Of a stretch of DNA of 20,528 nt, positions 1 to 6,683 are shown in pieces. Position numbers and translations under genes: made by a program. The number at the start of each line of letters is the position of its first letter. Within the stretch, counting starts at the first letter, position 1. Source of the stretch: Candidatus Aenigmatarchaeota archaeon (GTDB lineage: Archaea; Aenigmatarchaeota; Aenigmatarchaeia; QMZP01; JAUXAV01); the NCBI GenBank assembly GCA_030619735.1, contig JAUXAV010000007.1, forward strand, positions 1 to 20,528, given 5' to 3'. The notes under the pieces are model-generated. The model did no database searches and had not been told where the DNA came from. It saw nothing but the letters and a program-made list of their open reading frames with translations.

Positions 1-92
1 CCTGAACCTGCGCTTATGGTTCGAACAGGCGACTGTTTTTATGATGATTTGGACGGCAAATCCAGGTCTGAAAAACCTTCATGCGAAATCTA

Positions 93-103
93 TGTGAAGG
101 GAA
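93..103 (+). other. 5' half of the pre-16S processing stem
   Basis: The segment tgtgaaggga (93-102) and its next base pair with tttccttcaca at 1855-1865, just beyond the 16S 3' end, as 11 pairs with one G-U. Archaeal pre-16S RNA is normally cut from such a flanking stem. A competing local hairpin pairs 72-80 with 101-109 (9 bp), so the leader may fold in two ways. The rest of positions 1-143 is rRNA leader; I see no clear promoter in it. Confidence 0.6.
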
Positions 104-251
104 GGTTTTCATAGGAGGAATCAAACGCAAACCGCCAAAACCAATTCCGGCTGATCCCGCCGGAGGTCACTGCTATCCGAATTCGCCTAAGCCATGCAAG
201 TCCTGGGAAATTTATTTTCCAGGGCGGAAAGCTCAGTAACACGTAGTTAAC

Positions 252-290
252 GGATTTTGGGTGGAAATCATCCACGGTCCGGCTAAAATA
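252..290 (+). other. short insertion in 16S (h7/h8 region)
   Basis: Archaeal consensus runs directly from acgtgg.taac into tgccctta. Here about 39 nt separate acgtagttaac from tgccctta. The block contains the small hairpin gtgga/tccac. It is the weakest of the five 16S insertions because this region varies more between lineages. Confidence 0.5.
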
Positions 291-806
291 TGCCCTTAGG
301 CCTCGTTCAATCCCGGGAAACTGGGGCCGAGAACGGGATAGTTAAGGGATGCTGGAATGCGCCCTTAATGAACTAAGGATTAGACTGCGGCTGATTAGGT
401 TGTTGGTAAGCTAAAGCCTTATCAAGCCGATAATCAGTACGAGCCTTGAGAGAGGAAGCTCGGAGATGGATTCTGAGACAACAATCCAGACCTTACGAGG
501 TGCAGCAGGCGCGAAAATTTCACAATGCACGCAAGTGTGATGGAGGAATTTGGAGTACTCTTCCTTCTTGGAGGAGTTTTTGCGCACCTTAAATAAGTGC
601 GAGAATAAGTGGTGGGTAATACGGGTGCCAGCCGCCGCGGTAATACCCGAGCCACAAGTGGTGACCGTTTTTATTGGGTTTAAAACATTCGTAGCCGGTT
701 TGGTAAGCTCCTGGTGAAATATCACAGTTAACTGTGGTGCTTGCCGGGGAGACTGCCAGACTAGAGACCGGGAGAAGTCAAGGGTACTGTCGGGGTAGGG
801 GTAAAA

Positions 807-851
807 CGCCATGCTCGCTGCGCTCACATGTGCAGTAAGCATAGCTTACTA
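807..851 (+). other. short insertion in the 16S 690 loop
   Basis: Consensus ggggtgaaatcctgtaatcc is split after ggggtaaaa, and the flank resumes with tcctgtaatcc at 852. The 45-nt block holds a 7-bp hairpin, agtaagc/gcttact with loop ata (834-850). The site is at about E. coli 696, in the 690 loop of helix 23, a ribosomal platform element that is rarely altered. A retained 45-nt hairpin there would be unexpected, which favours excision. Confidence 0.75.
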
Positions 852-882
852 TCCTGTAATCCTGATAGGACCGCCTGTGGCG

Positions 883-928
883 TAAGCTGTCCCAAGAAGC
901 ACATAGCATATTGGAGCGGCTTCCGTAC
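883..928 (+). other. short insertion in 16S near E. coli 729
   Basis: The conserved string gtggcgaaggcg is split into gtggcg (ending 882) and aaggcg (from 929). The 46-nt block folds on itself: aagctg pairs with cggctt, and inside that tcccaa pairs with ttgga around a loop near 897-911. It lies only about 30 nt after the preceding insertion. Confidence 0.72.
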
Positions 929-1101
929 AAGGCGCTTGACCAGAACGGATCTGACGGTGAGGGATGAAAGCCAGGGGAGCGAAGCGGATTAGATACCCGC
1001 GTAGTCCTGGCTGTAAACGATACCCACTCGTTACTGGGGGTCTCAAGGGGGTCCCCAATGACGTAGGGAAACCGTTAAGTGGGTTACCTGGGGAGTACGT
1101 T

Positions 1102-1139
<38 letters not shown>

Positions 1140-1183
1140 ACAAGGGGTGGATGCTGCGGTTCAATTGGATTCAACGCCAGGAA

Positions 1184-1214
1184 AGAGGGAATGCTTAGGC
1201 ATTCTTTCCCTGAA
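1184..1214 (+). other. short hairpin insertion in 16S near E. coli 975
   Basis: Consensus cgccgggaacctcacc is interrupted after cgccaggaa, and cctcac resumes at 1215. The 31-nt block is a nearly perfect hairpin: agggaatgc pairs with gcattc and tccct around a ttag loop, with two unpaired t on the 3' side. The flanks repeat gaa, so the exact boundary is ambiguous. The site follows helix 31, which contacts P-site tRNA. Confidence 0.75.
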
Positions 1215-1720
1215 CCTCACTAGAGGCGACAGCAGAATGAAGGTCAGACTGAAGATCTTACCAGACAAGCTGAGAGGTGGTGCATGGCCGTCGCCAGTTC
1301 GTGCTGTGAAGTGTCCTGTTAAGTCAGGTAACGAACAAGACCCGTGCCCTATGTTGCTATGGCACTCTGTTGCCAGCACCCATAGGGGACCGCCATCGAT
1401 AAAATGGAGGAAGGTACGGTCGACGGCAGGTCCGTATGCCCTGAATCCTCTAGGTTACACGCGGCATACAATGGTTGGAATAATGGGATGCGACTCCGAA
1501 AGGAGGAGCCAATCCCCAAATCCAATCCAGGTCCGGATCGAGGACTGCAACCCGTCCTCGTGAAGCCGAAATCCCTAGTAGTCGCTGGTTAGCATCCAGC
1601 GGCGAATACGTTCTTGCTCCTTGCACACACTGCCCGTCAAGCCATCCGAGTGGAAGTTTGGTGAGCTGCCAGTTCTTGCTGGTATCGAGCCACGTTTCTG
1701 CAAGGAGGGCTAAGTCGTAA

Positions 1721-1806
1721 GACGGTGAGATGGGCAATTTGACTGCGAAAGCAGGATGACAAATTACGTGTATTAGCTAAAGATAGACATCTCACTATCC
1801 GATAAA
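1721..1806 (+). other. 86-nt insertion in the 16S decoding region
   Basis: The h44 3' strand gctaagtcgtaa (1710-1720, ending near E. coli 1500) should continue as caaggtaacc but does so only at 1807. The inserted block is closed by a perfect 8-bp stem, gtgagatg with catctcac, and contains the tetraloop hairpin ctgc-gaaa-gcag. Removing it restores the string gtcgtaacaaggtaacc exactly. I did not find a strict bulge-helix-bulge motif at the boundaries. Confidence 0.82.
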
Positions 1807-1912
1807 CAAGGTAACCGTAGGGGAACCTGCGGTTGGATCACCTCCTTATTTATATTTCCTTCACAGGACGCAAAATGCGCCTGAAATGCATAGGGCCGAT
1901 AGATCAGCGGTA

Positions 1913-1966
1913 TCTTGACGGTATCTTGAGTTGGACTCAAGAGTTTGAGTCCGTCAGGACGAGAGA
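1913..1966 (+). other. D-loop intron of tRNA-Ala
   Basis: The 54-nt block lies between agcggta and the second D-stem strand gatc. It folds strongly: tcttgacgg pairs with ccgtcagga (one G-U), and inside that tcttgag pairs with ctcaaga. The exact 3' edge is ambiguous because of the gagaga repeat. Confidence 0.8.
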
Positions 1967-1982
1967 GATCGCCCGCTTTGCA

Positions 1983-1999
1983 GGAAGAAATTCCAAAAC
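1983..1999 (+). other. canonical 37/38 intron of tRNA-Ala
   Basis: The 17-nt block follows A37 in the anticodon loop and contains ggaa-gaaa-ttcc, a minimal hairpin. This is the usual archaeal tRNA intron position. Confidence 0.9.
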
Positions 2000-2021
2000 A
2001 GCGGGAGGCCGTGGGTTCAAA

Positions 2022-2050
2022 ACCAGGCTTTGAAAGGAGCCCGGTGGACA
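2022..2050 (+). other. T-loop intron of tRNA-Ala
   Basis: The 29-nt block sits between ttcaaa and t-cccac, splitting the seven-base T-loop before its last nucleotide. The intron of tRNA-Glu in this window occupies the same position. Confidence 0.85.
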
Positions 2051-2073
2051 TCCCACTCGGTCCATGCGCAAAG

Positions 2074-2088
2074 CTTAAATATAAAAAG
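2074..2088 (+). promoter_or_regulatory. probable internal promoter between tRNA-Ala and 23S
   Basis: The string cttaaatataaaaag contains a strong match to the archaeal TATA box. It lies 10 nt after tRNA-Ala. Transcription would start near 2110, giving a roughly 290-nt leader to 23S. Whether it is used is unknown. Confidence 0.5.
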
Positions 2089-2109
2089 AGACAATATAAT
2101 TACGTTCAG

Positions 2110-2392
2110 GAGAAAAAGGCTGTCAGAGTCGGCCTTGCTTCGTGGCAGGAGGCGAGTGTTAGCAGCTAGGAGATATCTCTTCCTGGTGGCAGGGAAGATA
2201 TTGCGAACTATCTGTTTCTCTGTGCAGCATCATCTACATAGCGATAAATCGCTATGAATCACGCTTACCATATTACAATGAAAGATGATGCCCCCCATGA
2301 GAATGGAAGGGTTGATTTGAGAAGGGTAATGAATAGACTTTAGAACACCTGATGAGCCCTTTAATGATAACATAGGTGAGTTGTCCTGACAA
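2110..2392 (+). other. structured spacer between tRNA-Ala and 23S, no gene
   Basis: About 280 nt without a credible ORF but rich in inverted repeats. Clear ones are aaggctg/cggcctt (near 2117-2137), atatct with agatat enclosing ttcct and aggga (near 2172-2200), gcatcatct (2227-2235) with agatgatgc (2283-2291) enclosing catagcgat/atcgctatg (2237-2256), and cacct/aggtg close to the 23S stem. It may be pre-23S leader structure or contain a small RNA; I cannot assign a class. Confidence 0.5.
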
Positions 2393-2393
2393 A

Positions 2394-2400
2394 AAGGACC
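2394..2400 (+). other. 5' half of the pre-23S processing stem
   Basis: The segment aaggacc pairs perfectly with ggtcctt at 7047-7053, on the other side of 23S. This pairing was used to place the mature 23S ends. A local hairpin gtcc/ggac (2383-2399) competes with it. Confidence 0.55.
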
Positions 2401-3265
2401 TTTAAGGTTATATGGTGGACGGCTTGGCTCAAACAGCGAGGAAGGACGTGGCAAGCTGCGATATGCCCGGGCTAGGCGCATGCAGCCTTTGAACCCGGGA
2501 TTTCCGAATAGGACTTCCTTCTATGTTCCGTGAGGAACGCTTACGCGGTGAATTGAAACATCTTACTAGCCGCAGGAAAAGAGACCAACCGGCATTCCGT
2601 TAGTAGGGGTGACCGAAAGCGGAGGAGGACAAACCGAATCTTGCCAGAGATGGTTAAGAGATGTGGTGTTCGGACCTGTTTTGGCCTAACTCCCCAATCC
2701 GAATTCTGCTGGAAAGCAGAGCTTTAGAGTGTGACAGCCACGTAGGAGAAAGGGAGAAGGTTGTTAGCAGGTATCCAGAGTACTGCTGGACGGATATCCA
2801 GTGGGAATACGGGAGTCAGTTAACTCCCAATCCTAAATATACTTTGAGTCCGATAGTGCACTAGTAGTGTGAACGAAAGCTGAAAAGAATCTTTAACAGG
2901 AGATGAAAAGAACCCGAAACCATATAACCACAAGTAGATATGGCCCGAGTGTGTCCTCCCCAAGGAACGGTTCGCAAGTTCCAAGTACAAAAGGGGGATT
3001 TTCGGGTTATATCGTCCGTTTCGAAACACGCGGCAAGGAGTTTATCTCTGTGGCAAGGCGGAAGCCTAAGCGAAAGCAAAGCCCCCGCAGCTTGCAAGGG
3101 GGGTGGGTGTGAAAGCGCCCCAAGTCACAGGGATAAGACCCGAAGCTCGTCGATCCAGTCCTGGGCAGGGTGAAGTCCGGGGAAACCCGGATGGAGGCCC
3201 GCTTTCCGTATTGGGCTACAAACCATTGGAGTGACCTGGGACTAGGGGTGAAATCTGGACAGAAG

Positions 3266-3273
3266 TTTTTAAA
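3266..3273 (+). promoter_or_regulatory. TATA-like box for the 108-aa intron ORF
   Basis: The string tttttaaa is centred about 25 nt before the ATG at 3295, the archaeal spacing for a leaderless transcript. It lies inside the rRNA insertion. Confidence 0.45.
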
Positions 3274-3294
3274 GCTTGGCTTCAATCAAAAAAC

Positions 3295-3621
3295 ATGGGC
3301 TACAGATATAATAAACCTAGTGGAAACCCAAAATTTATTAAAATGAAAGGTATGCCTGGAGCCTTTTTAGGAGCCAAACAAACTCCTCATCAATTGTTCC
3401 AAGCAATGGGAAAATTTCCAGAAGATCTTAAAGAAAACATTGGTGAGGAAGTAACTGTTGAAGCCTATGGTTCAGAACCTTTTCAAGCAACCCTCAAAAG
3501 GGGGCCCTTCAGTTACGTGGTGAAAAATTCTCAAACAAATCTGCAATTGTATGTTGGAGAGCCTGTAACAATCACCACAAAAGATGGAAAAACAATTGAT
3601 TTTTCCAAAATCCAAATATAA
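3295..3621 (+). CDS. unknown 108-aa protein encoded inside a 23S rRNA insertion
   Basis: I do not recognise this protein. The frame looks truly coding: it is open across the whole insert, varies at third codon positions, and gives a balanced protein with no low-complexity tract. Residues 1-50 include a Gly/Pro-rich start (GYRYNKPSGNPKF) and a predicted helix (TPHQLFQAMGKFPEDLKENI). Residues 51-108 look beta-rich, with short strands around VTVEAYG, FQATLK, FSYVVKN, NLQLYVG, PVTITTKDG and TIDF, as in a small barrel. There is no LAGLIDADG, HNH or GIY-YIG motif. A TATA-like box lies 25 nt upstream and there is no Shine-Dalgarno sequence, so it may be made from its own leaderless mRNA. A small-barrel RNA-binding role would be speculation. 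Confidence 0.75.
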   Translation: MGYRYNKPSGNPKFIKMKGMPGAFLGAKQTPHQLFQAMGKFPEDLKENIGEEVTVEAYGSEPFQATLKRGPFSYVVKNSQTNLQLYVGEPVTITTKDGKTIDFSKIQI

Positions 3622-4251
3622 TCTTCTGACCAGACACCAAATGTCAATCGAGTCGAGCAATAGCGGGTTCCTCTCGAAATGAGCCGTAGCTCAGCCTCGC
3701 CGGAGACAGACAGGGGGGTAAAGATACTGATTAGGTAACCAAGGGGAGAAATCCCCAGTTTCTTTGTCAAACTCAGAATCCCCTGCCGTCGCAGAAGGCG
3801 GGAGTGAGGGAACGGGGTAAGCTCGTTTTCCTAGAAGGAGAGAACCTAGATTAAGGTTAAGGTCCCAAAGTATCTGTTAAGTGATGAATGGAGTTTTCAA
3901 CCTCAGACAGCGGGAAGGTTGTCTTAGAAGCAGACACCCTCTAATGAGTGCGTAATAGCTCACCCGCCGAGGTTGGGAGCCCTGAAAATGGACGGGACTA
4001 AACAGATCACCGAGACCTTAAACCCCCGGAAGGGGATGGTGTAGGGAGGTGTTTCGCAGGGGCAGAAATCCGGATGTAAGTCCGGGTGGACCCTGTGGAA
4101 ACAAGAATCTTGCCGATAGTAGCAGAAAGCTGGGTGACAATCCCGGCCGCCTAAATCGATCGATGGCTACTTCTAGTTGGACAAAGCCATCTTTTGAAGG
4201 CATAGGGCAAGGGTTCCTCAGCAACGATTATCAACTGAGGGTTAATGGCTC

Positions 4252-5232
4252 TAGGAAGATTTATAAATCTGGTAGCCTAATATATAACTGATGATATATG
4301 AAAATATTGAAGTTATTGCCACCAGATACCAGGGTGGAACTTAAAGACATAGAATCTCTTAGAAAACTGATAGATAAAGAATCATCTAAAATAAAGAATG
4401 TCTTAGAGATCTCAAAACAGCAATTAAGCAGATATAAAACAATGAAAAGCCGACTTGCTATAGAGCAACTAGATAAACTATCCAAGTCATTTGGATTTGA
4501 ATGGAAAAATAATATATCTAGTTTCGGGCTTGAAGCATCAGAACATAGAATAAAACTGTCTGAGAAAATAGAAATTTCGAAAAACATTGCATGGCTTTTG
4601 GGATTTCATATAACAGAGAGTTCAGAGACACCAAAATCTTTTGGCATTTGTAACTCCGAACCAGCTCTTATTGAAAGGTCAAAAAATACATTAATTGAAT
4701 TGAATATACCTAAGAAAATGATGAAAATAGAAATAAGGTATATTGAAGATAATGAAAAACAGAAAATCTTAAGAGAGGTTATTAAATGTTTTGGAGATTT
4801 AGATATTCGATTCAGAAAATTAGATAGAAATAGTTTAACAAAAAAACCTCTCTTTACATTAAGGGTTAATTCGAGGTTAATAAAGGATTTCCTTAAAAAT
4901 ATAGAGAAGCATTTCATTTCAAATTATGAAAGTTACAATAAGGAAATTTTAGCATCTTTTTTACAAGGCATATATGATGCAGATGGATGGTTCAATAAAG
5001 CAAAAAAGATAATTGTTTTATCGCAAAGGGAAAGGAATTTAGTAGATTTCGTATGTAAATCACTACAAAATCTTGATATAAAAATAAGAAGAGAGTATTG
5101 GAAATATAGAAATTATCATGTTTGCGTTGTTATTTATGGAAAAAATGGAGAAAACATTAAAAAGTTTTTGAATAAAGTCAATTTTTCCCATCCTGTAAAG
5201 GCTACCAGAGTAAAACATTTCCTATTGCCAGC
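4252..5232 (+). other. 981-nt homing-endonuclease intron in 23S domain III
   Basis: The consensus gggttagccggtcctaaggc is split after gggttaatggctc (ending 4251) and resumes as ctaaggcgatcc at 5233. Joining them gives the conserved 20-nt spacing. The insert starts taggaag, and tagg (4252-4255) can pair with ccta (5232-5235) across the splice junction. ctgg (4269-4272) and ccag (5228-5231) could extend the pairing. This resembles a bulge-helix-bulge arrangement but was not resolved exactly. The site is near E. coli 1340-1350, which I do not recall as a common archaeal 23S intron position. Confidence 0.85.
4260..4267 (+). promoter_or_regulatory. TATA box for the homing endonuclease gene
   Basis: The string tttataaa is a perfect archaeal TATA match about 34 nt before the ATG at 4298, giving a predicted leader of about 8 nt. 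It lies within the intron. It is also part of a palindrome, gatttataaatc. Confidence 0.5.
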
Positions 5233-5236
5233 CTAA
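4298..5236 (+). CDS. LAGLIDADG homing endonuclease, 23S intron-encoded
   Basis: This 312-aa protein has two LAGLIDADG motifs, WLLGFHITESSE at residues 99-110 and FLQGIYDADGWF at 221-232. A two-motif protein acts as a monomer and cuts intronless 23S alleles to spread the intron. The acidic metal-binding positions at the motif ends are E107 or E110 in the first (degenerate) and D229 in the second. Residues about 30-68 look like a helix-turn-helix (VLEISKQQLSRYKTMKSRLA), an N-terminal DNA-binding addition. The gene is much richer in A+T than the flanking rRNA, typical of a recent arrival. Its stop TAA (5234-5236) lies in the 3' rRNA exon ctaaggc, so the coding sequence crosses the splice junction. 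The start has a TATA box upstream and no clear Shine-Dalgarno sequence. Confidence 0.93.
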   Translation: MKILKLLPPDTRVELKDIESLRKLIDKESSKIKNVLEISKQQLSRYKTMKSRLAIEQLDKLSKSFGFEWKNNISSFGLEASEHRIKLSEKIEISKNIAWLLGFHITESSETPKSFGICNSEPALIERSKNTLIELNIPKKMMKIEIRYIEDNEKQKILREVIKCFGDLDIRFRKLDRNSLTKKPLFTLRVNSRLIKDFLKNIEKHFISNYESYNKEILASFLQGIYDADGWFNKAKKIIVLSQRERNLVDFVCKSLQNLDIKIRREYWKYRNYHVCVVIYGKNGENIKKFLNKVNFSHPVKATRVKHFLLPA

Positions 5237-5662
5237 GGCGATCCTAAGGCAGTTCCTAACTGGAGACTGTCGAAAGGGAAGCTGGTTAATATTCCAGCCC
5301 TGAAAGAATACGTGCGGCAACGCAAGCCCTGTTCCTGACACTTCGGGATAGGCCTTCAACAGAGATGTTGCACTGCCTTTAAACCTGCGGAGTACCGTAA
5401 TGGTGAGAAGCAGGCGAAAAGGTAGGGACCCCGCAAGGGGTAGGCTGACTCCTGGAGTCCGTGAAAAGGGAAAAGGGAAGGATTTCTTTCATTCGTACCA
5501 ATAACCGTCACAGGTGCCCCTGGCTGAGAAGGCTAAGGTGTGTTGGGAGAAGTGAGTCTAAGGAATTCGGCAAATTAGCGGCTTATCTTTGGTAGGCGCC
5601 GTGCCTACTGCTCCGGTTAAGCTGGAAACAGTAGGTTTCAATAACAAGGGGGGTCCGACTGT

Positions 5663-5710
5663 TTAACAAACAGGTTGACAGCTTAAACTAATTTATCAAG
5701 CTGTCCCTGG
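5663..5710 (+). other. short 23S insertion flanked by direct repeats (near E. coli 1780)
   Basis: Consensus actgtttaataaaaac continues only after a 48-nt block. The block is bounded by the repeat ttaacaaac (5663-5671 and 5711-5719). It forms gacagctt/aagctgtc (8 bp) plus cagg/cctg with a two-base bulge. The repeat means the cut could fall anywhere within it. Confidence 0.75.
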
Positions 5711-5851
5711 TTAACAAACGTAGGGGGCTGCTAGGTGGAAACGCTTTGTATAGCCCCTGAGGCCTGGCCAGTGCCGGTCGGTTAAGCCTGGTTTCAACCA
5801 GGTGAAGCCCCGGTAAACGCCGGCGGTAACTCTGACCGTCTTAAGGTAGCG

Positions 5852-5891
5852 TAAAGCTGCCTGCTGGTATTAGGCTAGCAGCGCAATCACG
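5852..5891 (+). other. short 23S insertion at E. coli 1927 region
   Basis: The invariant gtagcgaaattccttg just after helix 69 is split after gtagcg. The flank caatcccttgccg resumes at 5892, and the join has the standard length. The 40-nt block contains ctgctgg/ctagcag (7 bp, one G-U). Site 1927 is an established archaeal 23S intron position, used for example by endonuclease-bearing introns. Confidence 0.78.
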
Positions 5892-6377
5892 CAATCCCTT
5901 GCCGATTAATTGTCGGCCTGCATGAATGGCTTAACGAGACCCCCACTGTCTCGGACTTGCTCTCAGTGAACTGACTGGTCCTGTGCATAAGCAGGAGTCC
6001 CTCAGCGGGATGAGAAGACCCCGTTGAACTTTACTACAGTCTGTTGTTGTGGTATGGGAACGGTTACATAGAGTAGATGGGAGACTTCGAAGCCAGGGTT
6101 TCGGCCCTGGCAGAGTCGCAAGTGTAACACCATCTTTTCGTTTCCATACTGCTTATCTCTAGGGAAACAGCAGCAGATGGGTAGTTTGCCTGGGGCGGGA
6201 CGCCTCTAATAAAATATCAGAGGTGCCCTAAGATTTCCTCATCAGGGTCAGAAATCCTGAGTAGAGTGCAAGGGTAAAAGGAAGTCTGATAGGATTCTGG
6301 ATAACAAGGAATCCTAACGCGAAAGCGCGGCCTAGCGATCCGCAGTGTCCCCATTAACTGGGGGCCTGCTCTGACAG

Positions 6378-6421
6378 AATATTTGACGGCTTAAATTAAT
6401 TGAAGCAAGCCGTTAAATCTG
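6378..6421 (+). other. short 23S insertion before the peptidyl transferase ring (near E. coli 2440)
   Basis: The 44-nt block separates gctctgacag from gaaaagctaccacggggata. Its core is a 12-bp stem, atttgacggctt with aagccgttaaat (one G-U). Removing it gives the 30-nt spacing found in other 23S genes. Confidence 0.72.
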
Positions 6422-6441
6422 GAAAAGCTACCACGGGGATA

Positions 6442-6482
6442 TTCTTTAGGGATAGTTAGAGCTATCTCTTTGGAACCCTAAA
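6442..6482 (+). other. short 23S insertion in the peptidyl transferase ring (near E. coli 2450)
   Basis: The block follows ggggata (6435-6441, E. coli 2444-2450). It contains tttaggg/ccctaaa (7 bp) and gatag/ctatc (5 bp). The 3' boundary was set by requiring the usual 19 nt before gagtccatat. Known archaeal sites 2449 and 2455 lie close by. The local exon sequence is divergent, so the boundary is less sure than elsewhere. Confidence 0.6.
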
Positions 6483-6511
6483 ATGGAGTTGTGGCAGGTG
6501 AGAGTCCATAT

Positions 6512-6564
6512 CTGCCGTCTTCTTTCCTCATTGCTAACAAGAGGTAGGGCGGCAAAGCGCAAAT
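6512..6564 (+). other. short 23S insertion in helix 89 loop
   Basis: The conserved loop gagtccacatcgac is split after gagtccatat and resumes as cgac at 6565. The 53-nt block forms tgccg/cggca and, inside it, cctc/gagg. Joining the flanks restores a helix 89 stem, gcagg/cctgc, and the usual 29-nt spacing from cgac to gtcggctc. Confidence 0.7.
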
Positions 6565-6683
6565 CGACCCTGCGCGTTGCTTCTCCGCCGTCGGCTCGGC
6601 TCTTCCTGGGCATGCAGCAGTGCCCAAGGGTGGAGGTGTTCACTCATCAAAGAGCCACGTTAGCTGGGTTCAGTACGGTGCGA

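Larger units (their letters stand above)
1893..2064 (+). tRNA. tRNA-Ala(UGC) with three introns
   Basis: The acceptor strands gggccga (1893-1899) and tcggtcc (2057-2063) pair, and the anticodon stem cccgc/gcggg brackets a loop with anticodon TGC (1979-1981). The gene is 172 nt. Removing 1913-1966 (D-loop), 1983-1999 (the canonical site after position 37) and 2022-2050 (T-loop) leaves a standard 72-nt cloverleaf with D-stem gatc/gatc, a five-base variable loop and T-stem gtggg/cccac. Its position between 16S and 23S is the classic archaeal spacer location. Multiple tRNA introns at non-canonical sites are established for Thermoproteales and are otherwise uncommon. Confidence 0.93.
3254..3641 (+). 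other. 388-nt coding insertion in 23S domain II (probable intron)
   Basis: Consensus ggggtgaaaggccaatcaaa is interrupted after ggggtgaaa (3245-3253), and the matching flank tgtcaatcgagtcgag resumes at 3642 with the expected spacing to atagcgggttc. The insert ends pair as tctgg-a-cagaag (3254-3265) with cttctg-a-ccaga (3623-3634), 11 bp around one A/A mismatch. The 108-aa ORF fills the space between, stopping one base before the 3' stem strand. The site is near E. coli 790. Confidence 0.85.

Noticed and set aside
1..60. tggttcgaacagg near the left edge resembles a tRNA T-arm
   Set aside because: The flanking bases do not form a T-stem or acceptor stem, and no anticodon arm is available in the window.
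1721..1806. Strict bulge-helix-bulge motif at the 16S decoding-site insertion
   Set aside because: I tried several boundary placements and none gave two 3-nt bulges separated by 4 bp, so I call the block an insertion with probable splicing only.
2283..2390. Possible C/D box small RNA upstream of 23S
   Set aside because: gatgatg and ctgatga resemble C or C' boxes and ctga resembles D, but spacing and terminal pairing do not fit a convincing C/D guide.
2661..3173. Open frames within the 5' part of 23S
   Set aside because: They coincide with aligned rRNA core sequence, unlike the ORF at 3295-3621, which coincides exactly with an insertion.
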